Assembly: GCF_025854275.1 (NCBI RefSeq)
Contig: NZ_CP107567.1
Location: 1-64,000, forward strand
Direction: 5' to 3'
DNA length: 64,000 nt
DNA from: Streptomyces peucetius
GTDB lineage: Bacteria > Actinomycetota > Actinomycetes > Streptomycetales > Streptomycetaceae
The stretch's first letter is position 1; each line of letters begins with the position of its first letter. The notes beneath the pieces are model-generated. The model made no database searches and was not told the DNA's origin. It saw only the letters and a list, made by a program, of their open reading frames with translations. Positions 9,270-18,502 of this stretch are shown here, piece by piece. Both the position numbers and the translations under genes were made by a program.

Positions 9270-12200
9270 ATGACCGCCAGGAACCTCACCTCCGCACAGC
9301 ACCGCCGCGTGGAGTGGAAGGTCCTCGACCGGGCCATGGCACGGTTCTCGACCGACTCGCTGATCGTGCTGCTCCAGGCCGCACTCGTCTCGCCAGGCAG
9401 CGCCCGCTTTCATGATCATCTGCTGCTGCTGTTCACCCGCGTTCTGCGCACCTCGGCCCGCAGCGGCATCCCGGCTGGCGCCGCCGACCTGCCCGAGCTG
9501 GTGGAGGCCGCCGTGCGTGCCGCGCCTGGGCGCGGCGTCGTCACCGACCGGGATCCCAGCGATGTCCGTGACCGGGTGCGGTTCACCGTGGCCGGGGACC
9601 ACCTGCTGGTCCACCCCGGGCAGCTCGCTCACCCCTTGCTGGTCCTGCGCAGCCTGAAGCTGACCGCGGTGGCTGTCGACGAACCTCTCCACGAGGTTCT
9701 TGGATTCGGGGTGGAGGACGTCCTCGAGCTGGTGCTGCGCCTGACCGACCGGAGCCTCGCCGCACTCTCTGCGGCCTGGCCCGAGCCCGAGATCGTCCCG
9801 GACGGCAAGGAGGGACACGAGGTCTCATGCCGGGTCACGCCCGCCGAGGTCGCCGCAGCCGCCTCGGTCGCCCGCGCGGACCCCGCAGAACTCGTGCCGG
9901 CCGCTCGTTGCCCGCAGCGCGCGGAGCGGGCACTGCAGTGGCTGACGTGCCGCATCGAGGATCTGCCGCTGCGCTACCACCCCGACATGCCGCTGCTCGG
10001 CCCGGTACTCGCGGTCACCGCGCTCGGTCAGCGCCTGCCCGTACCGGCCGGTGCCGCAACGGACGCGCTCGCCCCGGCGGTCGCCCGCCTGCTCGCCTCG
10101 CTGTCTCCGGCTGGTCTGGAAGCGGCCGAGGAACGGATGCAGGAGCTCACAGTCGCCCGGCTCGCCCAGCTGTTGGGCCTGGAAGCCGTTCCCGCCCGAC
10201 CGGGCACGGTGTGTCTGCTCTCCTCGCCCAGCCATCGCTACGACATCGCTGTCGTCAGCGCTGTCGCGGATGGCGCCCTGGCCGCGCGCGTCGAGGAAGG
10301 CCGGGCCGCGCTCGCCGACGTCCCGGCAGGCCGCGGCCGGCTCGTGGTCTACGGCGGCCCACGGTTCCTCGGGCCGGAGCTGATCCGGGACGCCCTCTTC
10401 CTGCACGTGGAGGAGCTGGCCGAGATCCTCCACGGAGCCGAGGGCGACCTCACGGTCCTGGCGCTGTTCGTCCTGGAGCTGACCGAGCACCCCGGCGTGC
10501 ACGGCGTCTTCTACCGAGACGCGCTCGACGCGTGGTCGGCCTGGCATCACGGCGGGACGCTGCTGCCGCCCAGCCCGGACGGCGACGACGTCGCCGTGGT
10601 CGCCGAGGCCGAACGCGACGAGGTCTGGGAACGTGCCGCTGCCCGCGTGGGCGTTGACGAAGTCTTGGCCGCCGCCGGACTCCCTCTCTCCGGGGACCTC
10701 CGGCACGCACGGCTGAGCGCACCGGAGGCGGGCGCAGCCGGCGTGTACGCCGACCTTGAGCACGCCTCGTCGGCCGGGCCGCTGGTCGTGCGGGCGGCTA
10801 CCGTCCCGCCGCTGGCGATCGTCGCCGTCCCCTCCCGCGAGCCGGGCGCCGTCCTGGACGCGATCGGTATCGCCGGAGTCGCCGACTCGCTGCGCACCGC
10901 GCTCACCACCATCGCTCCGGCTGCCGCCCATGCCACGTTCCCCGACGGTGCGCCCCTCGTCGTGCAGGTGACCGTCGCCCATCATGCCCACCCGCACGTG
11001 GCCGGCCCGGATCCGGACACCTTGCCGCCGGGTCTCGCCGGTGGCGGCATGAGCGGTGAAGGCGATCCGTCGACGCAGGAGTGGCTTCTGCTGCGCGCCG
11101 GTGCGGACCCGGACGCCGGGTGGATGGGCATCGACATCGACCCGCCGTTGCTCGCCGCGTTCACCGGCGACGGCCGCCAGGGGCACCACATCCTGGGACG
11201 CCTCCTGCACCACCTGATCGAGCAGGTTCGCCGCGGCCGGGGGGCTGGACCGGGCGTCAACGCGGAAGCCTTCATAGCAGCCTGGAACACCGCGCACCCG
11301 GTGCTGCGCCTGGCCGCCGTCACCAACAGTTGGCCCGGCACGGCCCCCGCCTTCACCCTGCCGCGCTCCCGTCACGTGCACGCTCGGGCCCTGCGCTCCG
11401 CAGCGGCCGCTGTACGGCGCGCCGACGTGTCGGCGGGCACCTGGCGCGGCCCCGACGCCTACCGCCGGGGCGGGCCCGCCGAGCAGTTGCTGCGGGCTCT
11501 GGAGAGTGAACTCGTTGAGCAGATCCGCGCCTACCAGCCCGCTTTGGTGGGGGAGTTGGCGCGGCAGTTGAACGCCGCCTGGGCCGATCGCACCCGCTCG
11601 GCCCAGCAGAGTGCGGTGAACCTCGCTGCCCCCTGGGCGGCAAACTGGATTCCCGAGGCCGGGCGGCGCCAGGTCGACGGGGCGAGGGCCACCTCCGCCC
11701 TGCACCTGCTGCTGCAGCAGGCGCTCACAACCCCGCCCGCTGGTGACCGGCCCGTCGACGTCCTCGCCGTCGCCGAGCTCGTGGCGCTGGCCGAGCTGGT
11801 GCTGCACAGCGGCATCACTGCAGTTGCCGCCGCCCGCCGCCTGCACGACCTCCACCTGGACATCGACCCCAGTGGCATTTTCACCCTCACTTCCGGCCCA
11901 GGCCCCGGCGAAAGCGAGACCGGGCCAGCAGAGGCCACCGCGAGCGGCGAGCACCTGGGCTTCGACGCCGATGCCTACCATCGCGCCCGGCAGCAGCGCC
12001 TGATGGCCCAGGCCGTCGCCGGGGAGCCTGAACTCCTGGATGCCGCCGCCGTACTAGCCGCCCCGGCCGCGCACGCCGAGGCCGCGTTCACCCCGCCCGA
12101 TCTGCCCGCGGGAAGCCAGCTCGCGCAGGCCGCTCGTCTGCTGCGTCAGCATTGGGGCTGCGGTTTCGCGGCGCTCGGGGCCGTTCTCGCCACCGCGGCC

Positions 12201-12419
12201 GACTGGCCCACCGGACCGGACGGCACTGCTGCCGTCACCACCGAGAATCTGGTTGCTGAGACCGCCGCCTGGTCCGCCCTGCCCGCCGATCACATCCGCG
12301 CGGCCGTTGCCCGGCTCCGGCTGCACCCGGGCAACGCCGCTGGCACCGGCCCGCACTCCTACACCGAAGTCGAACGCCGGTCCCGGCCCTTGACTCATCC
12401 CCTGATCGCCGCCAGCTAG
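9270..12419 (+). CDS. Large protein of unknown function, truncated by an in-frame TAG
   Basis: A 1049-residue product from ATG 9270, which is preceded by a CGGGGAAT stretch. I do not recognise a family. It is mostly alpha-helical, Ala/Leu/Asp-rich, with no membrane segment and no Walker motif that I can see; a GIDIDPPLLAAF stretch near residue 625 is the most distinctive block. The key point is the end. TAG at 12417-12419 interrupts a frame that continues open and clearly coding, same phase, to 13043. The ancestral protein was therefore about 1257 residues with a C-terminal nuclease-like domain. The gene stands alone, 700 bases from the ligase remnant. Confidence 0.7.
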   Translation: MTARNLTSAQHRRVEWKVLDRAMARFSTDSLIVLLQAALVSPGSARFHDHLLLLFTRVLRTSARSGIPAGAADLPELVEAAVRAAPGRGVVTDRDPSDVRDRVRFTVAGDHLLVHPGQLAHPLLVLRSLKLTAVAVDEPLHEVLGFGVEDVLELVLRLTDRSLAALSAAWPEPEIVPDGKEGHEVSCRVTPAEVAAAASVARADPAELVPAARCPQRAERALQWLTCRIEDLPLRYHPDMPLLGPVLAVTALGQRLPVPAGAATDALAPAVARLLASLSPAGLEAAEERMQELTVARLAQLLGLEAVPARPGTVCLLSSPSHRYDIAVVSAVADGALAARVEEGRAALADVPAGRGRLVVYGGPRFLGPELIRDALFLHVEELAEILHGAEGDLTVLALFVLELTEHPGVHGVFYRDALDAWSAWHHGGTLLPPSPDGDDVAVVAEAERDEVWERAAARVGVDEVLAAAGLPLSGDLRHARLSAPEAGAAGVYADLEHASSAGPLVVRAATVPPLAIVAVPSREPGAVLDAIGIAGVADSLRTALTTIAPAAAHATFPDGAPLVVQVTVAHHAHPHVAGPDPDTLPPGLAGGGMSGEGDPSTQEWLLLRAGADPDAGWMGIDIDPPLLAAFTGDGRQGHHILGRLLHHLIEQVRRGRGAGPGVNAEAFIAAWNTAHPVLRLAAVTNSWPGTAPAFTLPRSRHVHARALRSAAAAVRRADVSAGTWRGPDAYRRGGPAEQLLRALESELVEQIRAYQPALVGELARQLNAAWADRTRSAQQSAVNLAAPWAANWIPEAGRRQVDGARATSALHLLLQQALTTPPAGDRPVDVLAVAELVALAELVLHSGITAVAAARRLHDLHLDIDPSGIFTLTSGPGPGESETGPAEATASGEHLGFDADAYHRARQQRLMAQAVAGEPELLDAAAVLAAPAAHAEAAFTPPDLPAGSQLAQAARLLRQHWGCGFAALGAVLATAADWPTGPDGTAAVTTENLVAETAAWSALPADHIRAAVARLRLHPGNAAGTGPHSYTEVERRSRPLTHPLIAAS

Positions 12420-13043
12420 ACGCTGATCGTCCTGCCCTGGCTCGCCTTCGCCGCCCGCGAGGCGTACGCCGCCTATCTCGACGACGGCCGGCTCCCGCAC
12501 CCCGAACTTCCCGCCCCGGTCACGCAGGCGCTGCTCCGCCATCGCCAGCAGCTCGACAACCACCTCGAGCGAGAGATCAGCGAGGCAGTTCGTGTCGCTG
12601 GGCTGCCGCACCGGTTCCGCCTCTTGGAGAAGACGGCAGCCCGCCTCGGCGTTCCTGACCTGATCGGAGAGATAGACCTCCTCGTCGCCGATTCGGCGAC
12701 CGGGCGGCTGTGGGTGATCGAGGCGAAGAACCCCACCGGGGCCGTCGCACCGCACGCGCTGATCCAGCACATCCAGAAGTTCACGACCCGCTACCGCGAC
12801 AAGCTCCTGGCCAAGGCCGCCACCGTCGCTGCCCACCCGAACCAGGCAGCTGCGGTCTGTGGCGTCACCGGCGAATATGACTGGCGCGTCCTGCCCCTGA
12901 TGGTCACTCGCACCATCGAGCCTGCCGCTTTCCTCGCCGACCCCCACGTTCCATACATCACCGCCGAGCGCCTCACCGCAGTCCTGGCCAACCCCGCCGA
13001 CCCCGAACCCGGCTGGATCCCGGCCACTGAACCGGCGCACTGA
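12420..13043 (+). pseudogene. Orphaned C-terminal PD-(D/E)xK nuclease-like domain
   Basis: The in-frame continuation of the 9270 gene after its TAG stop, 207 codons. It shows the restriction-endonuclease-fold signature: GEIDLLVADS (Asp codon at 12675) followed by LWVIEAKNP (Glu at 12720, Lys at 12726), the classic D-x(n)-ExK arrangement, then helices typical of this fold. No ATG start or ribosome site lies near its beginning. A TTG at 12624 could in principle start a 139-residue product retaining the motif. Unless the TAG is read through, the nuclease is separated from the large N-terminal part. Confidence 0.65.
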
Positions 13044-13614
13044 AGCGGGCCCGCCGCGCAACCTCAGTCGGCCTGCCTGGACCCGTTGCTGAATGGGCCC
13101 TGCAACGGTGGCGCCATTCAGCGCACCAGTTCCTGCGGTCAGCGGCTTGGAGGCCCGGACGATGGCGAAGGGCATCCCGTCCGCCACGGGAAGAGCCAGG
13201 GTGATCTCGATGCTGGTGAACCCGCGACCCGGGAATCCACTGGCAAGCGAGTCCAAGCTGCGACCTTCGAGCCGCGGTCACCCCTGGCGCGAGAGTCGGG
13301 CGGCGCACGGTCGTGTCCGCAGATGCCGGGGTGCTCGGGACCGCCGGGGGGCCGATGAGCAAGGGCGGGACGAACCCCCGCCAGGCTGGGGCCCCGGCTG
13401 ATGACGCCTGGCCGCGGCCTGGATGGGGCGCCCGAGGACGGCGTGATTCCTCAGCCGTCGCCCGCCAGGCCCGATCCAATGCTGCCAGTGGACAAGCAGG
13501 CCCATGCCGCAGCCCAGGAAGCCACCGCCGTGCTGGTGCGCCAGAGCAAGGTGAGTTCGAGAGCCTCTTCCATCCAAGGTGAGGTGGGGCACCCTGGCTT
13601 CAGCGCTCAGGTCT
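13044..13614. other. Intergenic region, no gene supported
   Basis: About 570 bases. A minus-strand stretch near 13070-13256 translates to a mildly protein-like sequence (FTSIEITLALPVADGMPFAI), but it has no convincing start or ribosome site and no family that I recognise. It may be a gene fragment. Nothing else is evident. Confidence 0.35.
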
Positions 13615-14556
13615 CTAGAGCAGGTTCCAACGCGATGTGGTGTCGTTGCGCCGAAGGCCTTCAATGCGACGTTCGACTTCGGCCAGACTCCCTGGTGCGT
13701 GTCCCGTTTTGCGGGCGTTTGTGGTCACCATGCGCAGTTCTCGAATGGCCGCAAGGGTGGTGTACCCGGGCCAGCGAACGATGTCGAATCCGTAGGTGTC
13801 CGCGAAGGCCTGGTAGTGCGGCTGACCGTAGCCAAACCGCCGGCAGTGAACCTCTATGGTGACCAGGTCCCACTCTGGTTGCCCCACAGTTACGGTGTCC
13901 CAGTCGCAGAGCACAGCGCCGCCGTCGGCGGTATGCAGGGCGTTCCGATGCTGGGGATCGCCCTGGATTACACCCTCCGGCAGGGCGAAGGTAACTTCCC
14001 GAAGCTTTTCCTCAAGACAGTCGGCCCGGGCCTGAAGGAATCGGAGGCCACTCGCCGACACCGAGGTGATCGCGCTGAGTGATCGGCGGATGGCCCGGAT
14101 GTTGTCGTGCTTGGGTAGCTGGAGCGGACGCGGAGTCAGGGTATGCAGTGCATAGAGCGGCTTCGCGAGCTGGGCCGCATCCACTGGCCTTTCCGGCTGA
14201 GGCAGATAGGTCCAGAAGGTCGCCGCGTGCTGGCCGACGACAACTGGTTGATCAATGTCGAGCAGCGGCACGGTGGGGAAGCCAACGCTCATCAGCTCTC
14301 GAACGAACTGGACAGTGCGCGACACGTCCTCGATCCGGGAGCCCTTACGTGCGATCTTGACAACCACCGGGACTCTGCCGAGACGGATGACAGCGTTGGT
14401 CTGCCCTCGGAGGAGGTGCGCGTCGGCGCTGTCGAAGCCAGCAATCGCACAGGCTTCCTCCAATACTTGGTACATCTCGGACTTTTCGAACCCGCCGGGA
14501 ATCGGTACTGGTGGTGTCATGCGACCAGGCTCGCTGACATTCCTTCGTGCTGTCAC
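13615..14556 (-). CDS. Aminoglycoside-phosphotransferase-fold kinase
   Basis: A 313-residue APH/choline-kinase-fold protein. The catalytic loop is visible as GVIQGDPQHRNAL (Asp and Asn; the family consensus is HGDxxxxN, so the first His is Gln here). The metal-binding motif follows as AVLCDWDTVTVG. An N-terminal lobe carries a VVVKIARKG stretch with the ATP-contacting Lys. The GTG start at 14556 overlaps the stop of the upstream regulator (GTGA), so the two are translationally coupled; ATG 14520 is an alternative. The substrate is unknown: such proteins phosphorylate antibiotics, choline or sugars. Confidence 0.8.
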   Translation of the reverse strand: MTARRNVSEPGRMTPPVPIPGGFEKSEMYQVLEEACAIAGFDSADAHLLRGQTNAVIRLGRVPVVVKIARKGSRIEDVSRTVQFVRELMSVGFPTVPLLDIDQPVVVGQHAATFWTYLPQPERPVDAAQLAKPLYALHTLTPRPLQLPKHDNIRAIRRSLSAITSVSASGLRFLQARADCLEEKLREVTFALPEGVIQGDPQHRNALHTADGGAVLCDWDTVTVGQPEWDLVTIEVHCRRFGYGQPHYQAFADTYGFDIVRWPGYTTLAAIRELRMVTTNARKTGHAPGSLAEVERRIEGLRRNDTTSRWNLL

Positions 14557-15947
14557 GTTTGCCCAGGCGGGAGCTCAAGGATCTCGCGTAGTTCGCGGGC
14601 CGCTCGGCTGCCACGCACCGCTGCCGGGAGCGCATGGATGACGTCGCGGGCTCGTTCCTCGACGATCGGCGTTCTGTGGGCTGGTACAACGCGGAGGAAC
14701 ACGGATCCGGCCAGTTCGCAGGCTTCTGCGGGGCTGTGCTCGCGGGCCAGGCAGATGGCCGCTTCAAGGCTGAGTAGCGTCGGATCGATTCCAGTCTCGG
14801 CGGGGTAGAGGGCCAGCGCCTGTGCCTGAACCTTTCGGGCTTCGACGGTGCGGCCGAGAGCGGTTAGCGTGCCGCTGCGGTAGAGGAGGAACCGTCGCTC
14901 AGGGAACGAGAAGGCGTCATCTTCGCCATGCGATCCCACCTGATCGAACATCCCTGCCGCATAGCGGAGGGCCGCTTCCGCACCCTTGCTGTCGCCGAGC
15001 TTCGCGAGGGCGCGCGCCTCGGCTGCCGCGGCGAATGCTCCGGTGGCGGTGGGCCGGCCGCGGCAGATCATCCGTGCGTCCCGCGCGAGCGCGACGGCTG
15101 CGGAGAGCGGGCCGTAGTAGAAGGGCAGCATTGCAGCTTGAGCTCGCACCCTGGCGCGCAACTCCGTATTGCCGCTGTCGTCTGCGGCGTGCCGGGCTGT
15201 TCCGTACCACGCCTGGGAGCGGTCGAGTTCACCCAGTTTCATCAAGGCGTCAGCAATGAGGGTTGCCAGCATGGCGGTCAGTTCCGAGAGCCGGACCTGC
15301 ACGGCAGCCGGCTGGCGATCGGCTGCCAGGTTCTCGATGTCGCCCAGATGGCGGAGGAGAACAGTCAGCATCGGGCCTGGGGGTGTGTAGACGTATTGCT
15401 GGCGAGCCCACAAGACCTGCTCGTCGAGGAGGTCCAGTTGACCGCTGCTGACCGTCGCAGCGGCCAGGGTCCTGTCGACCGCGCGGCGAGCAGCGTCGAC
15501 GGAAGCTGCCAATCGATCAGATTCGGTCGCCCCATGGCCCTGAACGGCACGGGAGGCCACCATTGGGACCAGGTCGTTTGTCAGGGCCGCCCTAGGCGGG
15601 GCCCCTGTGGCTTCAAAGCCCAGCTCGCCTGGGCCGCATTCGTAGAATTCGCATAGAAGGGCGATGGCCTGCGGCCTCGGGTGGTGCCGGCCGGACTCCC
15701 AGTGGCCCAGCCTGATTGCGTCGGCCTTCGGAGCATGTTCGCCAAGTCTCGGGCCGAGGGATCGCACCCCCTCTGCTGCTTCCTTCTGCGTGAGACCTCG
15801 CGCCAGGCGATGAGCTCGTAGCTGTGAGACGGAGCAGTGTTCGTGGATTATCTGTGCGATCTCGAGGGCGGTCTGCCCGGCGGCGTCGCCTTGCAGTCGT
15901 AAGCGCTTCGCGCAGGACGGTGCATGTGGCTTCATTCGCTGCTCCAT
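14553..15947 (-). CDS. XRE-family regulator with helical-repeat C-terminus
   Basis: A 464-residue protein. Residues about 38-110 contain a helix-turn-helix of Cro/C1 type (LRAHRLARGLTQKEAAEGV and IRLGHWESGRHHP). The rest is an all-helical, TPR-like array, the layout of many Streptomyces cytosolic regulators that bind a small ligand or peptide through the repeats. It is co-transcribed with the APH-fold kinase through a 4-base overlap. Two identical palindromes in its upstream region are probable binding sites, suggesting autoregulation. That link is inference from position and symmetry. Confidence 0.8.
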   Translation of the reverse strand: MEQRMKPHAPSCAKRLRLQGDAAGQTALEIAQIIHEHCSVSQLRAHRLARGLTQKEAAEGVRSLGPRLGEHAPKADAIRLGHWESGRHHPRPQAIALLCEFYECGPGELGFEATGAPPRAALTNDLVPMVASRAVQGHGATESDRLAASVDAARRAVDRTLAAATVSSGQLDLLDEQVLWARQQYVYTPPGPMLTVLLRHLGDIENLAADRQPAAVQVRLSELTAMLATLIADALMKLGELDRSQAWYGTARHAADDSGNTELRARVRAQAAMLPFYYGPLSAAVALARDARMICRGRPTATGAFAAAAEARALAKLGDSKGAEAALRYAAGMFDQVGSHGEDDAFSFPERRFLLYRSGTLTALGRTVEARKVQAQALALYPAETGIDPTLLSLEAAICLAREHSPAEACELAGSVFLRVVPAHRTPIVEERARDVIHALPAAVRGSRAARELREILELPPGQT

Positions 15948-16020
15948 GTGAGGTTCCCTCCTCCTCGCTTCGTCGAGCGTAATAGTGGTGACCTCGCCTT
16001 GTGTTCCGTTCCGTGTTTCG

Positions 16021-16076
16021 TCGCAGATCTGCGAAGCCAGCTGCGAGGGCGTGGTACCCGCGTCGCAGATCTGCGA
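16021..16076. promoter_or_regulatory. Twin palindromic operator
   Basis: Two perfect copies of the 14-bp palindrome TCGCAGATCTGCGA lie at 16021-16034 and 16063-16076. Their centres are 42 bases apart, four helical turns, so both face the same side of the DNA. A CTGCGAG half-site lies between them. They sit 74-129 bases upstream of the XRE regulator start and about 175-230 bases upstream of the divergent ATPase gene, so they could control both. Confidence 0.7.
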
Positions 16077-16251
16077 CTTGCGATAGTTGCCCAGCCGAGT
16101 CCTGTCCAGGAACTCTTGCAGCTCTCGGAAACCCGAGACTCAAGCTGCTCACTGGTTAGCGGTCCTGACGCCGCTGCTGGCGAGCTTGCGGGAGCTGCCG
16201 GCTGTTCATTGAATTGCCCGCAGCTCCCGCAGCATAAGCGGGAGGTGGATC

Positions 16252-16743
16252 ATGGTGACGGCCGTGGAAACGAGCCCAGCAGTGTTCCTGAGTGCTCTGG
16301 CGCGCCAAGACGGCGTCGCGCGAGCCACTGTCGAAGTCGAGTCTGGGGCCAGCTCCGTGCCGCTGGCTCGGCGATTCGCTCGTAACTGCCTTGCTGATTG
16401 GGGCTTCGCGCGGAAGGGCGACCTTGCGGAACGCGTCGTTCTCACCGTGAGTGAGCTTGTCACCAACGCGATTCAGCATGCCAGGACCCGTCCCGCAGGT
16501 GAGACGGAGGTCGTCGTGCTCTCCTGCTGCTACAGCCCGGGTATCGCTCTCGGAGTCTCGGTGACGGACAACTCCTCCACTTCGCCAGAGATCCGCCCAT
16601 CCTCGTGCGAGACCCGCGGTCGTGGCCTGGTGCTCGTCTCCGCGGAAGCGGACTGCTGGACGACTACGCGGCGCGGCACAGGCGGGAAGGAAGTCTGGGC
16701 CTTCTTCTGCAGCCCGGCCGCCGAACTCTGCGCATCGGCCTGA
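16252..16743 (+). CDS. ATP-binding regulator of anti-sigma (RsbW/SpoIIAB) type
   Basis: A 163-residue HATPase_c protein. The N-box reads LTVSELVTNAIQHA, and the G1/G2-like boxes read VSVTDNS and RGRGLVLVSAEADCW. This is the abundant Streptomyces family of short, stand-alone, histidine-kinase-like ATPases. Some act as anti-sigma kinases on partner anti-anti-sigma factors. No sigma factor or STAS protein is adjacent, so its partner is unknown. The start is secure: GGGAGGTGG lies just upstream of ATG 16252. It is the first gene of a rightward set. Confidence 0.85.
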   Translation: MVTAVETSPAVFLSALARQDGVARATVEVESGASSVPLARRFARNCLADWGFARKGDLAERVVLTVSELVTNAIQHARTRPAGETEVVVLSCCYSPGIALGVSVTDNSSTSPEIRPSSCETRGRGLVLVSAEADCWTTTRRGTGGKEVWAFFCSPAAELCASA

Positions 16744-16782
16744 CGCGCGCCTGAAGCCCTTCACTTCGTATGGGAGACGTTG

Positions 16783-17325
16783 ATGATCGTCGCTGTTGCC
16801 GGCCTGCCACGGACTGGTAAGTCGACTTTGGCCAGGAACCTGGCCAAACGGCTGCCTGGGCTCCTGCTCGACAAGATCGCGGTGCGCGACCACCTGTTCC
16901 CTGGCGAGCGCAGCGCGGCCTCCCGGGCACAGAATGACTGGAGCTTCGAAGTCGTTCTCACGGCCGCTGCGTGGAACTTGGAAGGGACACCAGGCGGGGT
17001 CGTTGTACTCGACGGGCCGCCACTCACCCGCGGGCAGGACGTCCGCGCTCTGAATGGGTTCGCGTCGGGTATCGGGCAGCCACTCAAGGTCATCGAGTGC
17101 GTGTGTCCGACCGAGATCGCACTCGGACGGGGGCGAGGCGAGTCCGGGCCCACGCCCGCATCGTTCGACATCCTCATGCCACGTCGGGAACCGATCCCGG
17201 ACCCGAAGATTGTCGTGGATACCACCTTGTCTAAGGACCGCTGCCTCGCGCTCGCCCTGCAGGGTTTGCGAGGGGCAGATGTCGGCGCGCAAGCCTCAGC
17301 AGGGCTGACCGGCCAATTCGGGTGA
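16783..17325 (+). CDS. P-loop kinase-like ATPase
   Basis: A 180-residue cytosolic protein with a Walker A motif at the very N-terminus (AGLPRTGKST) and a hydrophobic strand ending in Asp (GGVVVLDGPP), as in small-molecule kinases of the AAA_33/zeta-toxin-like group. A C-terminal IVVDTT stretch fits the nucleoside-kinase-like fold. ATG 16783 is preceded by GGGAGACG; a TTG codon directly precedes it in frame. The substrate is unknown. It lies 39 bases after the anti-sigma-like gene and is probably co-transcribed. Confidence 0.75.
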   Translation: MIVAVAGLPRTGKSTLARNLAKRLPGLLLDKIAVRDHLFPGERSAASRAQNDWSFEVVLTAAAWNLEGTPGGVVVLDGPPLTRGQDVRALNGFASGIGQPLKVIECVCPTEIALGRGRGESGPTPASFDILMPRREPIPDPKIVVDTTLSKDRCLALALQGLRGADVGAQASAGLTGQFG

Positions 17326-17394
17326 GCGGTACCGCCCCGATCACCGGCCAAAGCTGCCGTCTTCACCTTCCCGGACCGACATGGGAGTTCCGCG

Positions 17395-17913
17395 ATGTTT
17401 TCCACGCCGAAGGATCGTTCCATCGTCACCACGGTGGCGGCCGTCGGTGGCAGAATCCCCCGCGCCGCGCGGTCAGGGAAGCCCGCGCGCGATCCCGTCG
17501 ATGCTGCGCTCGAGACCTGTGCTCTCGTCCTGGGCGAGGACTCGCCCCTGCCGGAGACCGACCGGGACGTGGAGGACCTCGTCCGTCTCTTGCGCGCCCA
17601 CATCATGCTGCTCGGCATCGGATTGGCAGCTGAGTTCGCACTGCTCAAACGCGCCCGGGAACTGAGCGCCGCAGAGCTCCCTAAGGGGTACACGCCCTCC
17701 CGGGTCCACCTGCGGAAACTGGCCGAGGCCACGCGCGGCCTCATTGAAGCCCGACGCGACCTGGACGAGGCGGAGGACGCAGTGCCTGCCGACAGACGGC
17801 GGGGATGGGATGTGCGTCGGCTCAGACCGCTCAGCCGCAACACAACCCGCATCGTGGTGTTCACCGTGGCCATGATCACGCTGATCATCGCTGGATCCAC
17901 TCCGCCAGGCTGA
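17395..17913 (+). CDS. DUF6415-like hypothetical protein
   Basis: A 172-residue protein. The central part (LVRLLRAHIMLLGIGLAAEF and a following helix) resembles small Streptomyces proteins annotated as DUF6415, often found in regulatory or natural-product loci. The match is from memory and is tentative. The C-terminus has a single hydrophobic segment (IVVFTVAMITLIIAG), so the protein may be tail-anchored. ATG 17395 follows a GGGAG site. No function can be assigned. Confidence 0.55.
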   Translation: MFSTPKDRSIVTTVAAVGGRIPRAARSGKPARDPVDAALETCALVLGEDSPLPETDRDVEDLVRLLRAHIMLLGIGLAAEFALLKRARELSAAELPKGYTPSRVHLRKLAEATRGLIEARRDLDEAEDAVPADRRRGWDVRRLRPLSRNTTRIVVFTVAMITLIIAGSTPPG

Positions 17914-18049
17914 CGCCACCACCGCCACCACCACGTCTGCTGACAGTTCGACACGCTCCTGCGGACATTCAAGAACTGCCGGCCATCCCCGTTACGGCAC
18001 GGCACCCATGAAGCCCCCGACGGAACACACCGTCCTGACCGGAGAGCTG

Positions 18050-18502
18050 ATGACTCCCCTACTGAGCACTCGCCACCCCTGGCGGCTGCACCTCAGCGAG
18101 GCCCCGCTGCCTGCCATGCTGCCGCGCGAGACCGATGTGGTCCGCGTCAGCGTGGGGCTCGGCATGGCCGCGCTCGACGCGATGATCGATTCCGGGAATC
18201 GGGTCGGTCCGCTGCTGTGCTGCATCACCCACCAAAGGCTGCTCGTGCCGGTCGAGTCCGGTACCGCACATCTATGGAGTGCCGCGCACTCGGTCTGCGA
18301 CACAGGACCGTCGCTGCAGTGCTCGAGGCAGGCAACCGAGTCGGTCTGCCACCACCGCTTCTGGGTTGCCCCGCCCGAGTCCCGGGCCCACCCGACTACC
18401 GACCCGCGGATCTTGCACGACCGCCTCAGCCTGGTGCGCGCCCAGATGCGCAACGTCGGCCGGCACCCGATGGGTCTCGTACGGGAGGCGTGCCGTGTCT
18501 GA
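18050..18502 (+). CDS. Hypothetical protein upstream of a conservon
   Basis: A protein of about 150 residues with no recognised domain. It contains an LLVPVESGTAHLW block like those of small Streptomyces proteins that occur beside regulatory genes, and several Cys and His residues. I start it at ATG 18050 because GGAGAG lies 5 bases upstream; ATG 18008 has no ribosome site. Its stop overlaps the GTG start of the cvnA-like gene by 8 bases, so the two are coupled and may act together. Confidence 0.6.
   Translation: MTPLLSTRHPWRLHLSEAPLPAMLPRETDVVRVSVGLGMAALDAMIDSGNRVGPLLCCITHQRLLVPVESGTAHLWSAAHSVCDTGPSLQCSRQATESVCHHRFWVAPPESRAHPTTDPRILHDRLSLVRAQMRNVGRHPMGLVREACRV

Noticed and set aside
9825..11981. 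A long minus-strand open frame (over 700 codons) opposite the large unknown gene.
   Set aside because: It is the antisense shadow expected in high-GC coding DNA: Gly/Arg/Gln-rich, with no domain, while the plus strand shows coherent protein sequence.
13044..13614. Possible small genes in the gap after the nuclease-like tail.
   Set aside because: None has a start with a ribosome site or a recognisable domain; the minus-strand stretch near 13070-13256 is only mildly protein-like.
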